NCBI GenBank assembly: GCA_018662005.1
Contig: JABJHA010000032.1
Location: forward strand, 62,001-126,000
DNA length: 64,000 bases
Direction of reading: 5' to 3'
From: Rhodospirillaceae bacterium
Lineage (GTDB): Bacteria > Pseudomonadota > Alphaproteobacteria > Rhodospirillales > JABHCV01
In this document: piece after piece, positions 1 to 8,624 of the stretch
Layout: each line of letters opens with the position of its first letter
Numbering within the stretch: the stretch's first letter is position 1
Notes under the pieces: generated by a model
Seen by the model: only the letters and a program-made list of their open reading frames with translations
Database searches by the model: none
What the model was told of the DNA's origin: nothing
Made by a program: the position numbers and the translations under genes

Positions 1-2
1 AG

Positions 3-161
3 GAGGCGATCGAGTTGACCCGCCAAGTGTTGGACGTGGGGGACGCCGCCGGCCTGCCGGCGGTTTCGCGCGAAGTGGTCGAGCAAATCATTCACGCCAA
101 TCCCTTTGAGCACTGGTGGCACGGCGGCTTCGAGCCAACCCAGAGAGAGGGGGGGGAATGA
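3..161 (+). CDS. C-terminal end of an unidentified protein (5' truncated by the window)
   Basis: An open frame enters from the left edge and encodes about 52 residues before TGA at 159-161. It overlaps the start of the LacI-type regulator by 4 nt (ATGA), so the two are probably co-transcribed and translationally coupled. The visible tail contains an NPFEHWWHGG stretch and is mildly acidic. I do not recognise the family. A sugar- or acid-processing enzyme would fit the regulator and the aldolase downstream, but that is inference only. Confidence 0.6.
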   Translation, partial: EAIELTRQVLDVGDAAGLPAVSREVVEQIIHANPFEHWWHGGFEPTQREGGE

Positions 162-1222
162 GCAGACCGGAGAAGCGCAGGAGACAGGCCAAGCTGCGCG
201 ACGTGGCGGCGCTGGCCAAGGTCTCGCAGATGACGGTCTCGAACGTCGTCAACGGTCGCTATGGCGCCATGTCCCAAGAGACCCGAGAGCGCATCGAACG
301 GGCGATCGCCGAGCTCAACTACAGGCCGCGCTCTGCGGCGCGGGGCCTACGCTCCGACCGTTGCTTCTGCGTCGGCATGCTGATCGTCGATCGCGCGCCG
401 ACCTACCTAGCCGACCCCTGGATCACCCAACTTGTCGCGGGCCTCAGCAACCAGCTGAGCAGCCACGGCTACAGCCTTCTCGTTCATGGCACTCCGGTGG
501 CAAACCTCGCCAACTCCTCGATGCTGCGCCATGTGGCTACCGACGGGCTCTGCGTCCTGCTCTCGGGCCGACGGCGGGAGCGGAACTTGGCGATAGATAT
601 GGTCCGTAACCTGGGACAGCCGGTTATCCTCTTCCAGGAAGTGCAGACTAGCAAAAGCCCGGACCTCTGCGTGCTGCGCCAGGACGATCGTGGCGGTGGT
701 GAGATGCTCGGAAAGCTGCTGCTATCCCTTGGCGCACGGCGGCTGCTGATTCTCGAATCGTCTTGGGAATGGCCGGCGCTAAAGGAACGTTCGAAGGGTG
801 TGCGGGCGGCGATCCGGCGGTTCGGCGACGGCGGCGAGTTCAAGGTTCTGGGCTGCGGCATGGCCGGTTTCAGCGAGACCGTGGAGCGATTCCGGCGGCA
901 CCTGGCGAAGCACGATCGACCCGATGCCGTGCTCGGCGGTAACGATCAAATGGGCATCGCAGCGATGAAAGTATTGCAGGATGAGGGCGTAAACGTGCCG
1001 GGCGAGGTCATGGTAACGGGCTTCAACGCTTTCGATTTCTGGGCCTACTCTTCGCCGGTGCTGACCACGGTCCGATCACCCGCCTATGCGCTCGGGGCCA
1101 AGGGCGGCGAGATCATGATCGCGCGCCTGGCCGGCGGCCGCCTACCAGAGAGCGAGCTGGTGCTGCCGGTGGAATTGCAATTGGGCGAGACTACGCTCTC
1201 ACCCTTGAGTACGGACAAATAA
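158..1222 (+). CDS. LacI/GalR-family transcriptional regulator
   Basis: 354-residue protein with an N-terminal helix-turn-helix at about residues 12-40 (LRDVAALAKVSQMTVSNVVN), a hinge region around 55-65, and a periplasmic-binding-protein-like effector domain that ends with the typical GFNAFDFW...LTTVRSPAYALG segment. The start at 158 is preferred over an ATG at 116 because it overlaps the upstream stop (ATGA), has a purine-rich AGAGAGGGGGGG immediately upstream, and gives the normal family length. LacI proteins usually repress neighbouring sugar or acid catabolic genes and are released by a metabolite. The partial upstream gene and the RraA-like aldolase 30 nt downstream are the likely targets. 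The effector cannot be read from the sequence. Confidence 0.93.
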   Translation: MSRPEKRRRQAKLRDVAALAKVSQMTVSNVVNGRYGAMSQETRERIERAIAELNYRPRSAARGLRSDRCFCVGMLIVDRAPTYLADPWITQLVAGLSNQLSSHGYSLLVHGTPVANLANSSMLRHVATDGLCVLLSGRRRERNLAIDMVRNLGQPVILFQEVQTSKSPDLCVLRQDDRGGGEMLGKLLLSLGARRLLILESSWEWPALKERSKGVRAAIRRFGDGGEFKVLGCGMAGFSETVERFRRHLAKHDRPDAVLGGNDQMGIAAMKVLQDEGVNVPGEVMVTGFNAFDFWAYSSPVLTTVRSPAYALGAKGGEIMIARLAGGRLPESELVLPVELQLGETTLSPLSTDK

Positions 1223-1251
1223 TAGAAATGAATCCAACGAGGAGAAATGCG

Positions 1252-1920
1252 ATGGCCAAACTCGAACACACGATTGAAGACATAACGTCCAAGCTTTATA
1301 CTGCCGTGCTCAGCGACGTGCTCGATTCCTTTGGGCTATTCCACCAGGCCATGCGGCCCTTCGTCCGTCCTTTGGATGACTCGCTGGTGCTCTTCGGGCA
1401 GGCGCGTACCGGGATGTATATGAACGTCTGCGATGTTTCGGCGGGGGAGAACCCCTACGAGGTGGAGATTGCCTTGGTCGACGACCTCCGGCCCGGCGAC
1501 GTGGCTGTGTTCGGCTGCGACGGGCCGACAGAGCGCATCGCGCCCTGGGGCGAACTGCTGACGACTGCGGCGCTGGCTCGGGGGGCGAGCGGATTCGTGA
1601 CCGATGGCTTGGTGCGAGACGTCCGGTTGATCCGTAACCTTAAATTTCCGGTGTTTCACGGTGGAATCGGTCCATTGGATTCGGCTGGGCGCTGTCGCAT
1701 GATGACGATGGATCAGCCGATTGATTGCGGTGGCGTTGGAGTTAGATCGGGGGACTTCGTTTTCGGTGACGCGGATGGGGTTGTTGTCGTCCCACAAGAC
1801 TCGGCAAAAGCCGTGTTTGAGCTTGCTTTCGAGAAGATACAATCTGAAAACGTATCACGCGAGGAATTGCGTGCCGGCAGCTACTTGAGGGACGTTTATG
1901 AGAAATATGGCGTGCTGTAG
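1252..1920 (+). CDS. RraA-like / 4-hydroxy-4-methyl-2-oxoglutarate aldolase-family protein
   Basis: 222-residue protein of the RraA / HMG-aldolase family. The core shows a PWGELLTTAALARG segment, then GFVTDGLVRDV (the conserved G-x2-x-DG-x-x-RD metal and substrate site) and FPVFHGG, followed by GDFVFGDADGVVVVPQ. The start at 1252 is chosen because GAGGAGA lies 8 nt upstream; an in-frame ATG at 1228 has no such site. Family members cleave 4-hydroxy-2-oxoacids to pyruvate using a divalent metal, and some bind RNase E instead. The catabolic setting beside a LacI regulator favours aldolase. Older annotations as demethylmenaquinone methyltransferase are not supported. The gene ends where the broken aminotransferase of the opposite strand begins. 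Confidence 0.85.
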   Translation: MAKLEHTIEDITSKLYTAVLSDVLDSFGLFHQAMRPFVRPLDDSLVLFGQARTGMYMNVCDVSAGENPYEVEIALVDDLRPGDVAVFGCDGPTERIAPWGELLTTAALARGASGFVTDGLVRDVRLIRNLKFPVFHGGIGPLDSAGRCRMMTMDQPIDCGGVGVRSGDFVFGDADGVVVVPQDSAKAVFELAFEKIQSENVSREELRAGSYLRDVYEKYGVL

Positions 1921-1924
1921 TACT

Positions 1925-2408
1925 CGCAGTAGGACAAACGACTGATAAACTGGTCCAAATCGAGCCTCCAGCGGTCGTCTTTGACATGTAGTTTTTGGAC
2001 CTCGACACGAGCTCCCTAAATACGGAACGCTTCGTCTATATTGGGCCAGGCCGGACTGATCGACACTACATGATCATCAGTATCCACCAATGTTATCGCA
2101 ACTAGCGCAAGCCTTTGCATTCCCGACGCCGTTACTGTTATTTGTGCTATTTGGGTCTTGATGCCATAAATACGCTGCAAATAGTCGGAGATTTCCTGCC
2201 GTAACGACATTTTTTCGCTGTTTGGTTGATAGAAATGGTCATTTGACCGCAATGCCTGAATGGCTGCGTTAATGGCTATAGTGGAGGTTGGCCAATACCC
2301 TTCACCGAACCACAAGGGGATAACGCCGTCCAGTTTCATCCCTTCTTCCGCAACTGTGCGGATCAAACTTGACTGAAGTGCACTGACACGCTTGCTAAAT
2401 TTGTTCAA
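1925..2408 (-). pseudogene. Class I/II PLP aminotransferase remnant (in-frame amber stop, 3' truncated)
   Basis: Reading leftwards from a TTG at 2408, 3 nt beyond the FAH-gene stop, the frame encodes the N-terminal part of an aspartate-aminotransferase-fold enzyme (IPLWFGEGYW, ITVTASGMQRL, SPAWPNIDEAFRI). It meets TAG at 2016-2018. The same frame then continues with coherent family-like sequence (GARVEVQKLHVKDDRWRLDL) to about 1930, where it stops against the end of the RraA-like gene. The gene is therefore both interrupted by an amber codon and cut short: the PLP-lysine half is missing. It was probably the third gene of the SDR-FAH operon. The junction near 1921-1940 marks a rearrangement. 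Confidence 0.75.
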
Positions 2409-2413
2409 GCCTT

Positions 2414-3259
2414 TTACTCCGCTGCAAAAACGACTTGTCGTTGCGTGCCGAGACCTTCGATTCCTAACGTGACCACATCACCGGCTTCCAGAAATTTTGG
2501 TGGATTTTGTCCGATTCCCACGCCCGGTGGTGTGCCAGTTGAAATGACGTCACCCGGTTGAAGCGACATGAACAGGCTGACATAGGAAACGAGGAATGCA
2601 ACCTGATACACCATCGTCATAGTTGATCCATCTTGAAAGCGATGATTATTTACGTCCAGCCATATGGAAAGGTTTTGCGAATTTTTGACTTCATCACGAG
2701 TTACTAGCCAAGGCCCGATTGGTCCGAATGTGTCGGCAGACTTTCCCTTTACCCACTGGCCCTGTCTTTCAAGCTGGAAGGAACGCTCGGAAAGGTCGTT
2801 AATTACACAGTATCCTGCAACATGGTTAAGGGCGTCCGCTTCGGAAACATTTAGTCCAGGCTTTCCGATCACCACGCCTAACTCTACCTCCCAGTCAGTT
2901 TTTGTGGAACCGCGTGGGAGAATTATTGGATCGTTCGGCCCACTGATTGCACTAGTCGCCTTCATGAAAAGGATCGGTTCAGGCGGCAGGTCCATGCCCG
3001 ACTCTTCTGCATGGTCAGCATAATTAAGTCCGATACAGATGAATTTTCCGGTCTCGCCAACACAAGGTCCAAGACGGGTATCAGCGCTGATGACAGGCAG
3101 TGCGGAAAGTTCGGCATCTGCAATGGTTTCCAGTCCGCCGTCCAATAATGTCTGGCCTGCAATATCCTTCACCACGGAAGACAGATCGCGAACAGTACCG
3201 TCGACATGTAGTATTCCAGGTTTTTCAGCACCTATTTCACCAAACCTTAAAAGTTTCAT
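2414..3259 (-). CDS. Fumarylacetoacetate hydrolase-family protein (2,4-diketo-3-deoxy-L-fuconate hydrolase-like)
   Basis: 281 residues, full length for the small FAH family. Hallmarks are KFICIGLNYADHAEESG near residue 75, WEVELGVVIGKPG (metal-binding acidic residues) around 125, and the STGTPPGVGIGQNPPKFLEAGD segment near the C-terminus. AAGGAAG sits 6 nt before the ATG. This subgroup cleaves C-C bonds of 2,4-diketo acids with Mg2+. The neighbour is a strong match to 2-keto-3-deoxy-L-fuconate dehydrogenase, whose product is 2,4-diketo-3-deoxy-L-fuconate, so cleavage to pyruvate and lactate in non-phosphorylative L-fucose breakdown is the best guess. Ureidoglycolate lyase-like annotations for this subgroup are less likely here. 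Confidence 0.88.
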   Translation of the reverse strand: MKLLRFGEIGAEKPGILHVDGTVRDLSSVVKDIAGQTLLDGGLETIADAELSALPVISADTRLGPCVGETGKFICIGLNYADHAEESGMDLPPEPILFMKATSAISGPNDPIILPRGSTKTDWEVELGVVIGKPGLNVSEADALNHVAGYCVINDLSERSFQLERQGQWVKGKSADTFGPIGPWLVTRDEVKNSQNLSIWLDVNNHRFQDGSTMTMVYQVAFLVSYVSLFMSLQPGDVISTGTPPGVGIGQNPPKFLEAGDVVTLGIEGLGTQRQVVFAAE

Positions 3260-3273
3260 AGTTTCTTCCTTAC

Positions 3274-4005
3274 TTAAAGGGCAAAACCGCCATCGATTAT
3301 ATGTTCGACACCTGTGGTGAAGCCGGATTCATCTGATGCCAGGTAAATTACCAGCGCTGCAATTTCCCTAGCCAAACCTAAGCGACCCATCGGTTGGCGT
3401 GCAATGTAGGCCTTTCTGGTGGCGTCATAATCGCCGTCTTTATTCATACGGTTCTCAAGTGACGGGGTCTCTATCGTTCCTGGACAAATCGCATTACAGC
3501 GAATGCCCTGCTGGATGAAATCTGCGGCAATCGATTTTGTCATGCCAATGACTGCCGCCTTGGTGGCGCCATAAACAAAACGATTTGGTGCGGCGATAAC
3601 AGAGGAGACGACCGAAGACATATTGATAATCGACCCGCCGCCATTTTCCAGCATCACCGGAAGGAAGGCCCTGCACATCTGGTACATGGCCGTGACGTTG
3701 AGGCTGGTCGAAAACTCCCATTGCGCCTCATCACAATCCAGAATAGTTCCCTCGGCGACAAAACCTGCGCAATTGAAAAGAACATCGATCTTATCAATAC
3801 GTGCAACAGCGTCAGCGATGGAATCCTGATTCATCACGTCCAGAGCGAATACCTCAAGTCCCTCTGCAGCGAGACCTTCAAGCGAGTTTTTATTGATATC
3901 CGTCGCGTATACGGTTGCGCCCTCGGACTTCATAGCGAGCGCCGAAGCGCGTCCAATACCTTGGCCGGCTGCTGTTACCAGCACTTTTTTCCCTTTAAGT
4001 CTCAT
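3274..4005 (-). CDS. Short-chain dehydrogenase, 2-keto-3-deoxy-L-fuconate dehydrogenase-like
   Basis: 243-residue classical SDR. The cofactor motif TAAGQGIG is at residues 11-18, D36 follows the second strand (NAD preference), NCAG is at 78-81, and the catalytic Tyr145 and Lys149 lie in YGATK with serines near 130-135. Long stretches (VLFNCAGFVAEGTILDC, AADFIQQGIRCNAICPGT, IYLASDESGFTTG) resemble the DHRS6-type and bacterial 2-keto-3-deoxy-L-fuconate dehydrogenases. It is the first gene of a minus-strand operon, 14 nt upstream of the FAH hydrolase. Other pathway enzymes (fuconate dehydratase, fucose dehydrogenase) are not in the window, and the next gene is broken, so the pathway may no longer work as a unit. 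Confidence 0.88.
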   Translation of the reverse strand: MRLKGKKVLVTAAGQGIGRASALAMKSEGATVYATDINKNSLEGLAAEGLEVFALDVMNQDSIADAVARIDKIDVLFNCAGFVAEGTILDCDEAQWEFSTSLNVTAMYQMCRAFLPVMLENGGGSIINMSSVVSSVIAAPNRFVYGATKAAVIGMTKSIAADFIQQGIRCNAICPGTIETPSLENRMNKDGDYDATRKAYIARQPMGRLGLAREIAALVIYLASDESGFTTGVEHIIDGGFAL

Positions 4006-4183
4006 TTCTTCTAAACCTTATATTTGTCGGATTGCTTGTTTTTTTGGTCGGTTATCCCAGCACTGAAAACTGCATTCCGTATTGATTTTGCGATTTCGGG
4101 AGTAAAATCCCATGGTGACTGAGCGGTCTAAATTATTGAGATGGAACTGGAGTGGAGCCGCATCTTGATCGTGGCCGGCTTAG

Positions 4184-4489
4184 CTAGCCGAGATCAGATC
4201 AGCCATTATTCTACCAACAAATGGGGCGCTTTTAAACTGGTTTCCGTTTGTGCTGGTGGCCATGTAATATCCAGAAAGAGCGGATTTACTTCTGACCATC
4301 ACCATGATTTCCGGCTTCAGCACTATCGTTGGTGCTCTGTGTACCTGGTTTGCCAGCATGTATCTTGTTGAATCTGATTTAGGCAGCAACGCCCAGACCA
4401 ACATCTTGCTTATTGTCTTCCTGTCGATATTCGTCATCGCCGCCATACCCATGGCCTTTGTCATCCTCGGCAAGGACAAAGGCTCATAA
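4184..4489 (+). pseudogene. C-terminal remnant of a membrane transporter, interrupted by an in-frame stop
   Basis: One frame that opens after a TAG at 4181 encodes two to three hydrophobic segments (ALLNWFPFVLVAM, then ITMISGFSTIVGALCTWFASM and a segment around ILLIVFLSIFVIAAIPMAFV) ending in a charged GKDKGS tail. It is broken by TAA at 4265-4267. It looks like the last helices of a secondary transporter such as an MFS permease, but no family signature is left. It ends 10 nt before the left end of the IS3-type element. Together with the truncated aminotransferase it suggests local gene decay. The spacer 4006-4183 to its left shows no gene. Confidence 0.45.
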
Positions 4490-4564
4490 AGCCCTCACCT
4501 GTCCTGCCCCCCTATAACTGAACCACTTGTGGTATGAATATTTCAGATATTTTGGGAGGAATTA

Positions 4565-4852
4565 ATGACGCGGAAGCGATTTTCAGAAGAAGACATATTG
4601 GGGATATTACGGCAGATAGAATTGGATTTGGCGGGTGGTAGTGCTGTTGAGATGGCGATCCGGACAGCTGGCATCAGTGATGCGACGTATTATAAATGGC
4701 GCAAGCGTTATGGTGGGATGGGTAAATCAAAGCTCCATGAATTCAAGTCGTTGGAGAAAGAGAATGAGCGACTGAAGCGTATCGTGGCTGAGCTTGAGCT
4801 GGATAAATTAATCCTTAAAGAAAGTCTCGATTATTTAAAACCCAGAGCCTGA
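4565..4852 (+). CDS. IS3-family transposase OrfA (HTH protein)
   Basis: 95 residues. The N-terminal winged HTH (RFSEEDILGILRQIELDLAGG...AGISDATYYKWRKRYGG) binds the IS ends, and a leucine-rich coiled coil from about residue 60 (LEKENERLKRIVAELELDKLILKESL) mediates oligomerisation, as in other IS407-group OrfA proteins. GGAGG lies about 8 nt before the ATG. The stop TGA at 4850-4852 falls where the orfB frame becomes open, as expected for programmed frameshifting that yields a fused OrfAB transposase. Confidence 0.92.
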   Translation: MTRKRFSEEDILGILRQIELDLAGGSAVEMAIRTAGISDATYYKWRKRYGGMGKSKLHEFKSLEKENERLKRIVAELELDKLILKESLDYLKPRA

Positions 4853-4896
4853 CGACTGCCAATCTGCGTCAGGCAATAATTTATGTTCGTCAAAAG

Positions 4897-5685
4897 TTGG
4901 ATACCTCTGAGCGACGAACTTGCAAAACGATTGGCTTAGCCCGTAGCACCCAAAGATATGGAACCGTCGCTAAGAACGATGACGATGATCTGGGTTTATC
5001 AATGATCAGACTGGCCAAGCAGTATGGCCGGTACGGCTATCGCAAGATTGCTCAATTGCTTCGCATGGAAGGTTGGGTGGTTAATCATAAGAAGATTGAA
5101 CGGCTGTGGCGGGAAGAAGGTCTGCAGCTGCCTCATCGCCATAAGAAACGGAAGCGACTGTATCATAAGAATAGTTCTGTTATCCGATTACGTCCTCAAT
5201 ATCCCCGTCATATCTGGAGCATCGACTTCGTTCATGACAAGCTGAGCAATGGCCGTAGCTACAAGATGCTGACAGTCATTGATGAATACACCAGAGAGGC
5301 CCTGTGTGTGGCTGCAAAGCCGAGAATGGGACATGCTGAAGTACTGGATGCGCTTTATCCTTTATTCCTCAAACATGGAAAGCCACATTACATACGCTCT
5401 GATAATGGTTCAGAGTTTATTGCCCATGATCTACAAGCCTGGCTCAAGAAGGTCGGCATCAAGCCGATCCAGATCTATCCCGGCAGTCCTTGGGAGAACG
5501 GGTATAACGAACGCTTCAATGGAACGCTCAGAAGAGAGGTCCTCAATGCGGAATGGTTCTCGACAATTAAACAAGCTCAGATCGTCATCAATACCTGGTT
5601 GAAACAATACAATCACATCCGGCCTCACCAGTCGTTAAACATGAGGCCGCCGGTGCCAGAAACTCTGCAACAAAGTGGTACATAA
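4897..5685 (+). CDS. IS3-family transposase OrfB (DDE integrase core)
   Basis: At least 262 residues. The HTH_21 segment (YGYRKIAQLLRMEGWVVNHKKIERLWREEGL) is followed by the rve integrase core with DDE residues in WSIDFVHD, YIRSDNGSEF and WENGYNERFNGTLRREVL. The first conventional start in frame is TTG at 4897, but the frame is open back to about 4849, at the orfA stop, and encodes family-like sequence (LRQAIIYVRQKLD). The functional product is probably the OrfAB frameshift fusion. No internal stop or frameshift damages the core. Confidence 0.92.
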   Translation: MDTSERRTCKTIGLARSTQRYGTVAKNDDDDLGLSMIRLAKQYGRYGYRKIAQLLRMEGWVVNHKKIERLWREEGLQLPHRHKKRKRLYHKNSSVIRLRPQYPRHIWSIDFVHDKLSNGRSYKMLTVIDEYTREALCVAAKPRMGHAEVLDALYPLFLKHGKPHYIRSDNGSEFIAHDLQAWLKKVGIKPIQIYPGSPWENGYNERFNGTLRREVLNAEWFSTIKQAQIVINTWLKQYNHIRPHQSLNMRPPVPETLQQSGT

Positions 5686-5815
5686 CAAGGGGGCTAGACA
5701 CATCCATTGACGTATATTTCGAGTTCATCATGGCTTCATCTATCTCCCCTTAAATAGGGTTAGTATTTTCTCACCATTTTGTCACCTAATTTGTCACCTA
5801 ATTAAAGTTACAAAA

Positions 5816-5856
5816 GAAAAAAGACTTAGAGATTTCTCTCTAAGTCTTTGATTTTA
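5816..5856 (-). terminator. Rho-independent terminator downstream of the tRNA 3' half
   Basis: A hairpin with 13-bp complementary arms (AAAGACTTAGAGA / TCTCTAAGTCTTT) lies just beyond the CCA end of the tRNA fragment. Read on the minus strand it is followed by a U-rich run (TTTTTTCTTTTG). This is a normal tRNA terminator, so host sequence downstream of the original tRNA gene probably survives here. Confidence 0.75.
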
Positions 5857-5857
5857 A

Positions 5858-5902
5858 TGGTAGGCGCTGAGGGATTCGAACCCACGACCCGCTGATTATG
5901 AG
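5858..5902 (-). pseudogene. 3' half of a CAT-anticodon tRNA (integration-site remnant)
   Basis: The minus strand encodes the anticodon CAT (plus-strand ATG at 5898-5900), the 3' anticodon-stem strand, a complete T arm (GTGGGTTCGAATCCC), the 3' acceptor strand AGCGCCT-A and an encoded CCA (5858-5860). The matching 5' strand (AGGCGCT plus D arm) is absent. The sequence to the right does not fold as a D arm. A tRNA retained only from the anticodon loop to CCA is the standard footprint of a tyrosine-integrase attachment site. The intact partner is not in this window. Confidence 0.7.
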
Positions 5903-6039
5903 TGAGATGGTTCTGTAGAGCCTACCGCCTGACAACGCGGCAATAAACGTAGCAATTATTTTACAGATCCTGAATAGTACGCGGATGCTTAAACAAACAA
6001 AAACCCCAATAAACAATTAAGTTTCAAGGAGTTATTTGT

Positions 6040-6085
6040 TGGTTGCGGGGGTAGGATTTGAACCTACGACCTTCAGGTTATGAGC
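6040..6085 (-). pseudogene. 3' half of initiator tRNA-Met(CAT); probable att site of the adjacent integrase
   Basis: The minus strand reads from GCTCATAACC through AGGTCGTAGGTTCAAATCC to the acceptor strand TACCCCCGCA and an encoded CCA at 6040-6042. This is the 3' half of a bacterial initiator tRNA. The 5' half is missing. The identity begins at about 6085, 2 nt from the stop of the integrase gene at 6087, the classic arrangement at an integrated element's end. It is a different tRNA from the fragment at 5858, so two separate integrations left scars here. The 5701-6039 stretch holds only the terminator and the first fragment. Confidence 0.72.
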
Positions 6086-6086
6086 T

Positions 6087-7082
6087 TTAAGGCCGTGACA
6101 TCTTTTGAGCTAAATCCCGCGCTTTAAGATTTGTATACCGCTTTAGAGATTGCAGGTCCTTGTGCCCTGATACGGCGGCGACTTCCATTACGTTCCAACC
6201 CCGTTCGAACAGTCGTGAAATAGCCTCATGCCGTAAGTCATGGAAATTAAAGTGTTCCATATCTGCTCTTTTCCGGGCGCGTTCATAAGCGCTTTTGATG
6301 CCTTCGGCGCTGGTGGGAAAAACGTATCCCTTTAGCGAGCGGGGAAGGTCTTTCAGGGTTTGTAACGCAATTGGCGACAGGGGTACATCTCGAGATTCGC
6401 CATTTTTGGTGTCCGGCAGATGCGCGGTTCGATCTTTCAGGTTGATGTTCTCCCAGCGCAGGTCCAATAACTCGCCTCGCCGCATGGCGGTTTCCAGAGC
6501 TAGGATGACGGCCGGTTTAACCCATGAATTCCGACAGCCGTCCAGGGCGGTCATCAGCGCCTCTTCCTCGCCGTCCTGAAAGCGCATGATTCGATTATTT
6601 TGCACCCTGGGTCGGCGAACGTCGGAGATCGGGTTTTCAATAAGACCGAGGCGACGACGGGCGCTTTCTATAACGCTGTGCAGGAGCGCCAGTTCTCTCT
6701 TCACAGTGGCGGGTGCCTTCTTTTCTACTTTCAGGCGGCGGTCCCGATAAGCTTCGAAGTCCTCGATCTTGAGAGTCGCCATGGCGTGTTGGCAGAGCTT
6801 CGATTGATCCCGTTTGAACTTTTTCAGCCGCAAAATCTCGGAATCGCCGCCCTTGTGATCGGGCGCGATGTTGTCGATATAGTTTTGGATGACTTGATTC
6901 AGAGTCTCGCGTTCGGCCCTTGAGCGGTCCACGAAAACGGAGCGTGTCATTTCCGACTCGATGACCGACACCCAGGCTTCCGCCTCGCGTTTGGTTTCGA
7001 ACGTTTTCGCTTGAGAAGGATAGCCCCGGCGGCGAACTTTCGCCTGCCATTGATAGGGGCCGCGTTTCATTATGGTTGCCAT
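6087..7082 (-). CDS. Tyrosine-type site-specific integrase 1
   Basis: 331 residues from ATG at 7082 (an in-frame TTG at 7124 is less likely). The N-terminal arm/SAM-like domain contains [22 protein letters not shown]. The catalytic domain has the expected residues: Arg in [13 protein letters not shown], Lys in TKNGESR, His-x-x-Arg in FHDLRHEA, His in SGHKDL and nucleophilic Tyr in LKRYTN. Such enzymes cut and rejoin DNA at att sites, often in the 3' half of tRNA genes. Its stop codon practically touches the tRNA-fMet 3' half. I see no phage structural genes attached to it, so the element appears reduced or nested in others. Confidence 0.93.
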   Translation of the reverse strand: MATIMKRGPYQWQAKVRRRGYPSQAKTFETKREAEAWVSVIESEMTRSVFVDRSRAERETLNQVIQNYIDNIAPDHKGGDSEILRLKKFKRDQSKLCQHAMATLKIEDFEAYRDRRLKVEKKAPATVKRELALLHSVIESARRRLGLIENPISDVRRPRVQNNRIMRFQDGEEEALMTALDGCRNSWVKPAVILALETAMRRGELLDLRWENINLKDRTAHLPDTKNGESRDVPLSPIALQTLKDLPRSLKGYVFPTSAEGIKSAYERARKRADMEHFNFHDLRHEAISRLFERGWNVMEVAAVSGHKDLQSLKRYTNLKARDLAQKMSRP

Positions 7083-7181
7083 GGGCGCTGTTCCGTAATT
7101 GCTTTTACGAGTTAATTGTCCCAAATTTGTCCCAAATAAGCAATCTTAATAAATTGGTGACTGTTAAGTCATTGAAAACAT

Positions 7182-7258
<77 letters not shown>

Positions 7259-7287
7259 TCCTTGTTTTTAAAGGGTTTTTTTGACCC

Positions 7288-8313
7288 TTAAGCGGCATTC
7301 TCGTTTTCAACCGTGACCAAAACGTGACCAAATGCGTCCAAAGCCTGGATAGCCTTCTCCGCATAGTCGGGAGCGAGGTGAGAATACCTTTGCACCATCT
7401 CGAACGACTTGTGTCCGGTCAGGTGCATGACCTCATACAACGGAACCCCGGCTTGTACAAGTCGGGAAGCAAACGTATGGCGAAGATCGTGAAACCGGAG
7501 GTCTTCCAGGCCCGCTCGCGTGCGTGCCCGGTTGAACGCCGTCTTCATGCTTTTCACCGCTTTCCCCTTGTACGTGAAGACTGGGCCGCTCTGTTTAGGA
7601 CTTAAGGCCGCCAGTGTGGCGCGTGCCCGTTTGCAAAGCCTTATGGACCTGTCTTCCCCGTTCTTGGTATCCGTAAAGCGTATCCGCCCGTTATCCAGTT
7701 CCACGTTCCGCCAGTCGAGCCCTAAAAGTTCGGACAGTCTGCCGCCGGTATCGACGGCCATACGAATAAGGGGAACCAAATGGGATGATGCCGCTTGCGT
7801 AAGTTTCTCCTCTTCTTCCAGTGTCAACCAGCGGGTTCGGTGCTTTAAGGCCTTGAACTTTGGAAACCGGGGCAAGCTGTCAATCAGGCCTTCCCGGTGT
7901 GCCTTGTTCAAAATCGCCTTAAGGATGGCGGTGTCTTTTTGCACGGTCGCACGGCTAACGGTTTCAAACCGTTCGTCCATAAAATCCTGAACCACCTGGA
8001 ACGTAAATTCCGAAAGCATCATGCCCCGGAAGCGTTCCTGAAAATGTTTCAGGCGGTAACGGGTCACCCGCTCGAACGTTCGCGTATGATCCCGCTTGTG
8101 GGTCTTGGCGTATCGCAACAAGGCTTTCTCAAAAGGAACGTCCGGCTTTTTACCGAAATGTTCTTCAAGGAAACCATCCTTGACCCATTTTGCGGCTAGC
8201 GCTTCAGCTAGCTTTCGATTCGCAACCCCAGTACTTCGGCGAATTCGCTTTCCGTCCTGGTCATTCCAACTGACCCAATATTTGTTTGAGTCGTTGCGTT
8301 TGTAGAGTTGCAT
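7288..8313 (-). CDS. Tyrosine-type site-specific integrase 2
   Basis: 341 residues. The N-terminal part is lysine/arginine-rich with a core-binding SAM-like domain (about 60-150). The catalytic domain shows Arg in [14 protein letters not shown], Lys in [24 protein letters not shown] and the Tyr nucleophile in [11 protein letters not shown]. This arrangement is typical of phage and island integrases in Proteobacteria. Its start lies inside the 3' end of the excisionase-like gene (overlap about 100 nt), so the two are probably co-transcribed. It is only moderately similar to integrase 1 and is not a tandem duplicate. Confidence 0.94.
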   Translation of the reverse strand: MQLYKRNDSNKYWVSWNDQDGKRIRRSTGVANRKLAEALAAKWVKDGFLEEHFGKKPDVPFEKALLRYAKTHKRDHTRTFERVTRYRLKHFQERFRGMMLSEFTFQVVQDFMDERFETVSRATVQKDTAILKAILNKAHREGLIDSLPRFPKFKALKHRTRWLTLEEEEKLTQAASSHLVPLIRMAVDTGGRLSELLGLDWRNVELDNGRIRFTDTKNGEDRSIRLCKRARATLAALSPKQSGPVFTYKGKAVKSMKTAFNRARTRAGLEDLRFHDLRHTFASRLVQAGVPLYEVMHLTGHKSFEMVQRYSHLAPDYAEKAIQALDAFGHVLVTVENENAA

Positions 8314-8546
8314 GGCCTTCTCCTCTTATTTTCAGAGGTTCGGGCGCTGTCGCTGCGTTTAGTATCGTTGGCAAAGGCTTCAATGTCCACGATATCCCAA
8401 CGCCGCAAGCGCGGCCCGAAATCACAATAGGGAATGGAAAACCCTGTAAAGCTATCGACGGAAACCCCCAACCACGCTGCAGCCTCTTCCCGGCTCAAAT
8501 AGCGCCGGGGTGGGATCGTTGCGTTAAGGGTCGGTTCCGTTGTCAT
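8208..8546 (-). CDS. Excisionase-like helix-turn-helix protein
   Basis: 112 residues from ATG at 8546. Residues about 14-55 (RRYLSREEAAAWLGVSVDSFTG...DFGPRLRRWDIVDIEAFAND) match the MerR-like HTH_17 fold of excisionases and AlpA regulators, in which the W-x-x-x-D-I-E-A-F wing follows the helix pair. The C-terminal 50 residues are low in pattern and overlap the integrase start, so the biologically used end is not certain. Directly upstream of an integrase such a protein normally helps excision or controls int expression. The CGTATACG palindromes that start 79 nt upstream could be its sites or those of a lost repressor. Confidence 0.7.
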   Translation of the reverse strand: MTTEPTLNATIPPRRYLSREEAAAWLGVSVDSFTGFSIPYCDFGPRLRRWDIVDIEAFANDTKRSDSARTSENKRRRPCNSTNATTQTNIGSVGMTRTESEFAEVLGLRIES

Positions 8547-8624
8547 TGTCTTCAAGTATTTCCAGGTTCTGTTTTCCCGAATCGTCAGTCAACTTTGTGC
8601 CGTTTCGGCTTTCCCAATCAAACC

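Larger units (their letters stand above)
4500..5700 (+). mobile_element. IS3-family insertion sequence (IS407-like), about 1.2 kb
   Basis: The element carries orfA and orfB in IS3 order and is bounded by imperfect terminal inverted repeats of about 30 bp. The left end begins TGTCCTGCCCCCC at 4500, and the right end read inwards begins TGTCTAGCCCCC from 5700. Both contain ACCACTT about 22-25 nt inside. The two reading frames look intact, so it may still move. I see no perfect target duplication (CACC on the left, CACA on the right). That could mean a drifted 4-bp duplication or a later deletion at one side. It sits between the decayed transporter remnant and the tRNA-fragment integration zone. 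Confidence 0.9.

Noticed and set aside
1252-1920. Menaquinone methyltransferase function for the RraA-like protein
   Set aside because: There is no SAM-binding fold; this is a historical misannotation of the RraA family.
4496-5704. Target-site duplication of the IS3-type element
   Set aside because: CACC on the left and CACA on the right differ, and shorter matches can be chance, so no duplication is claimed.
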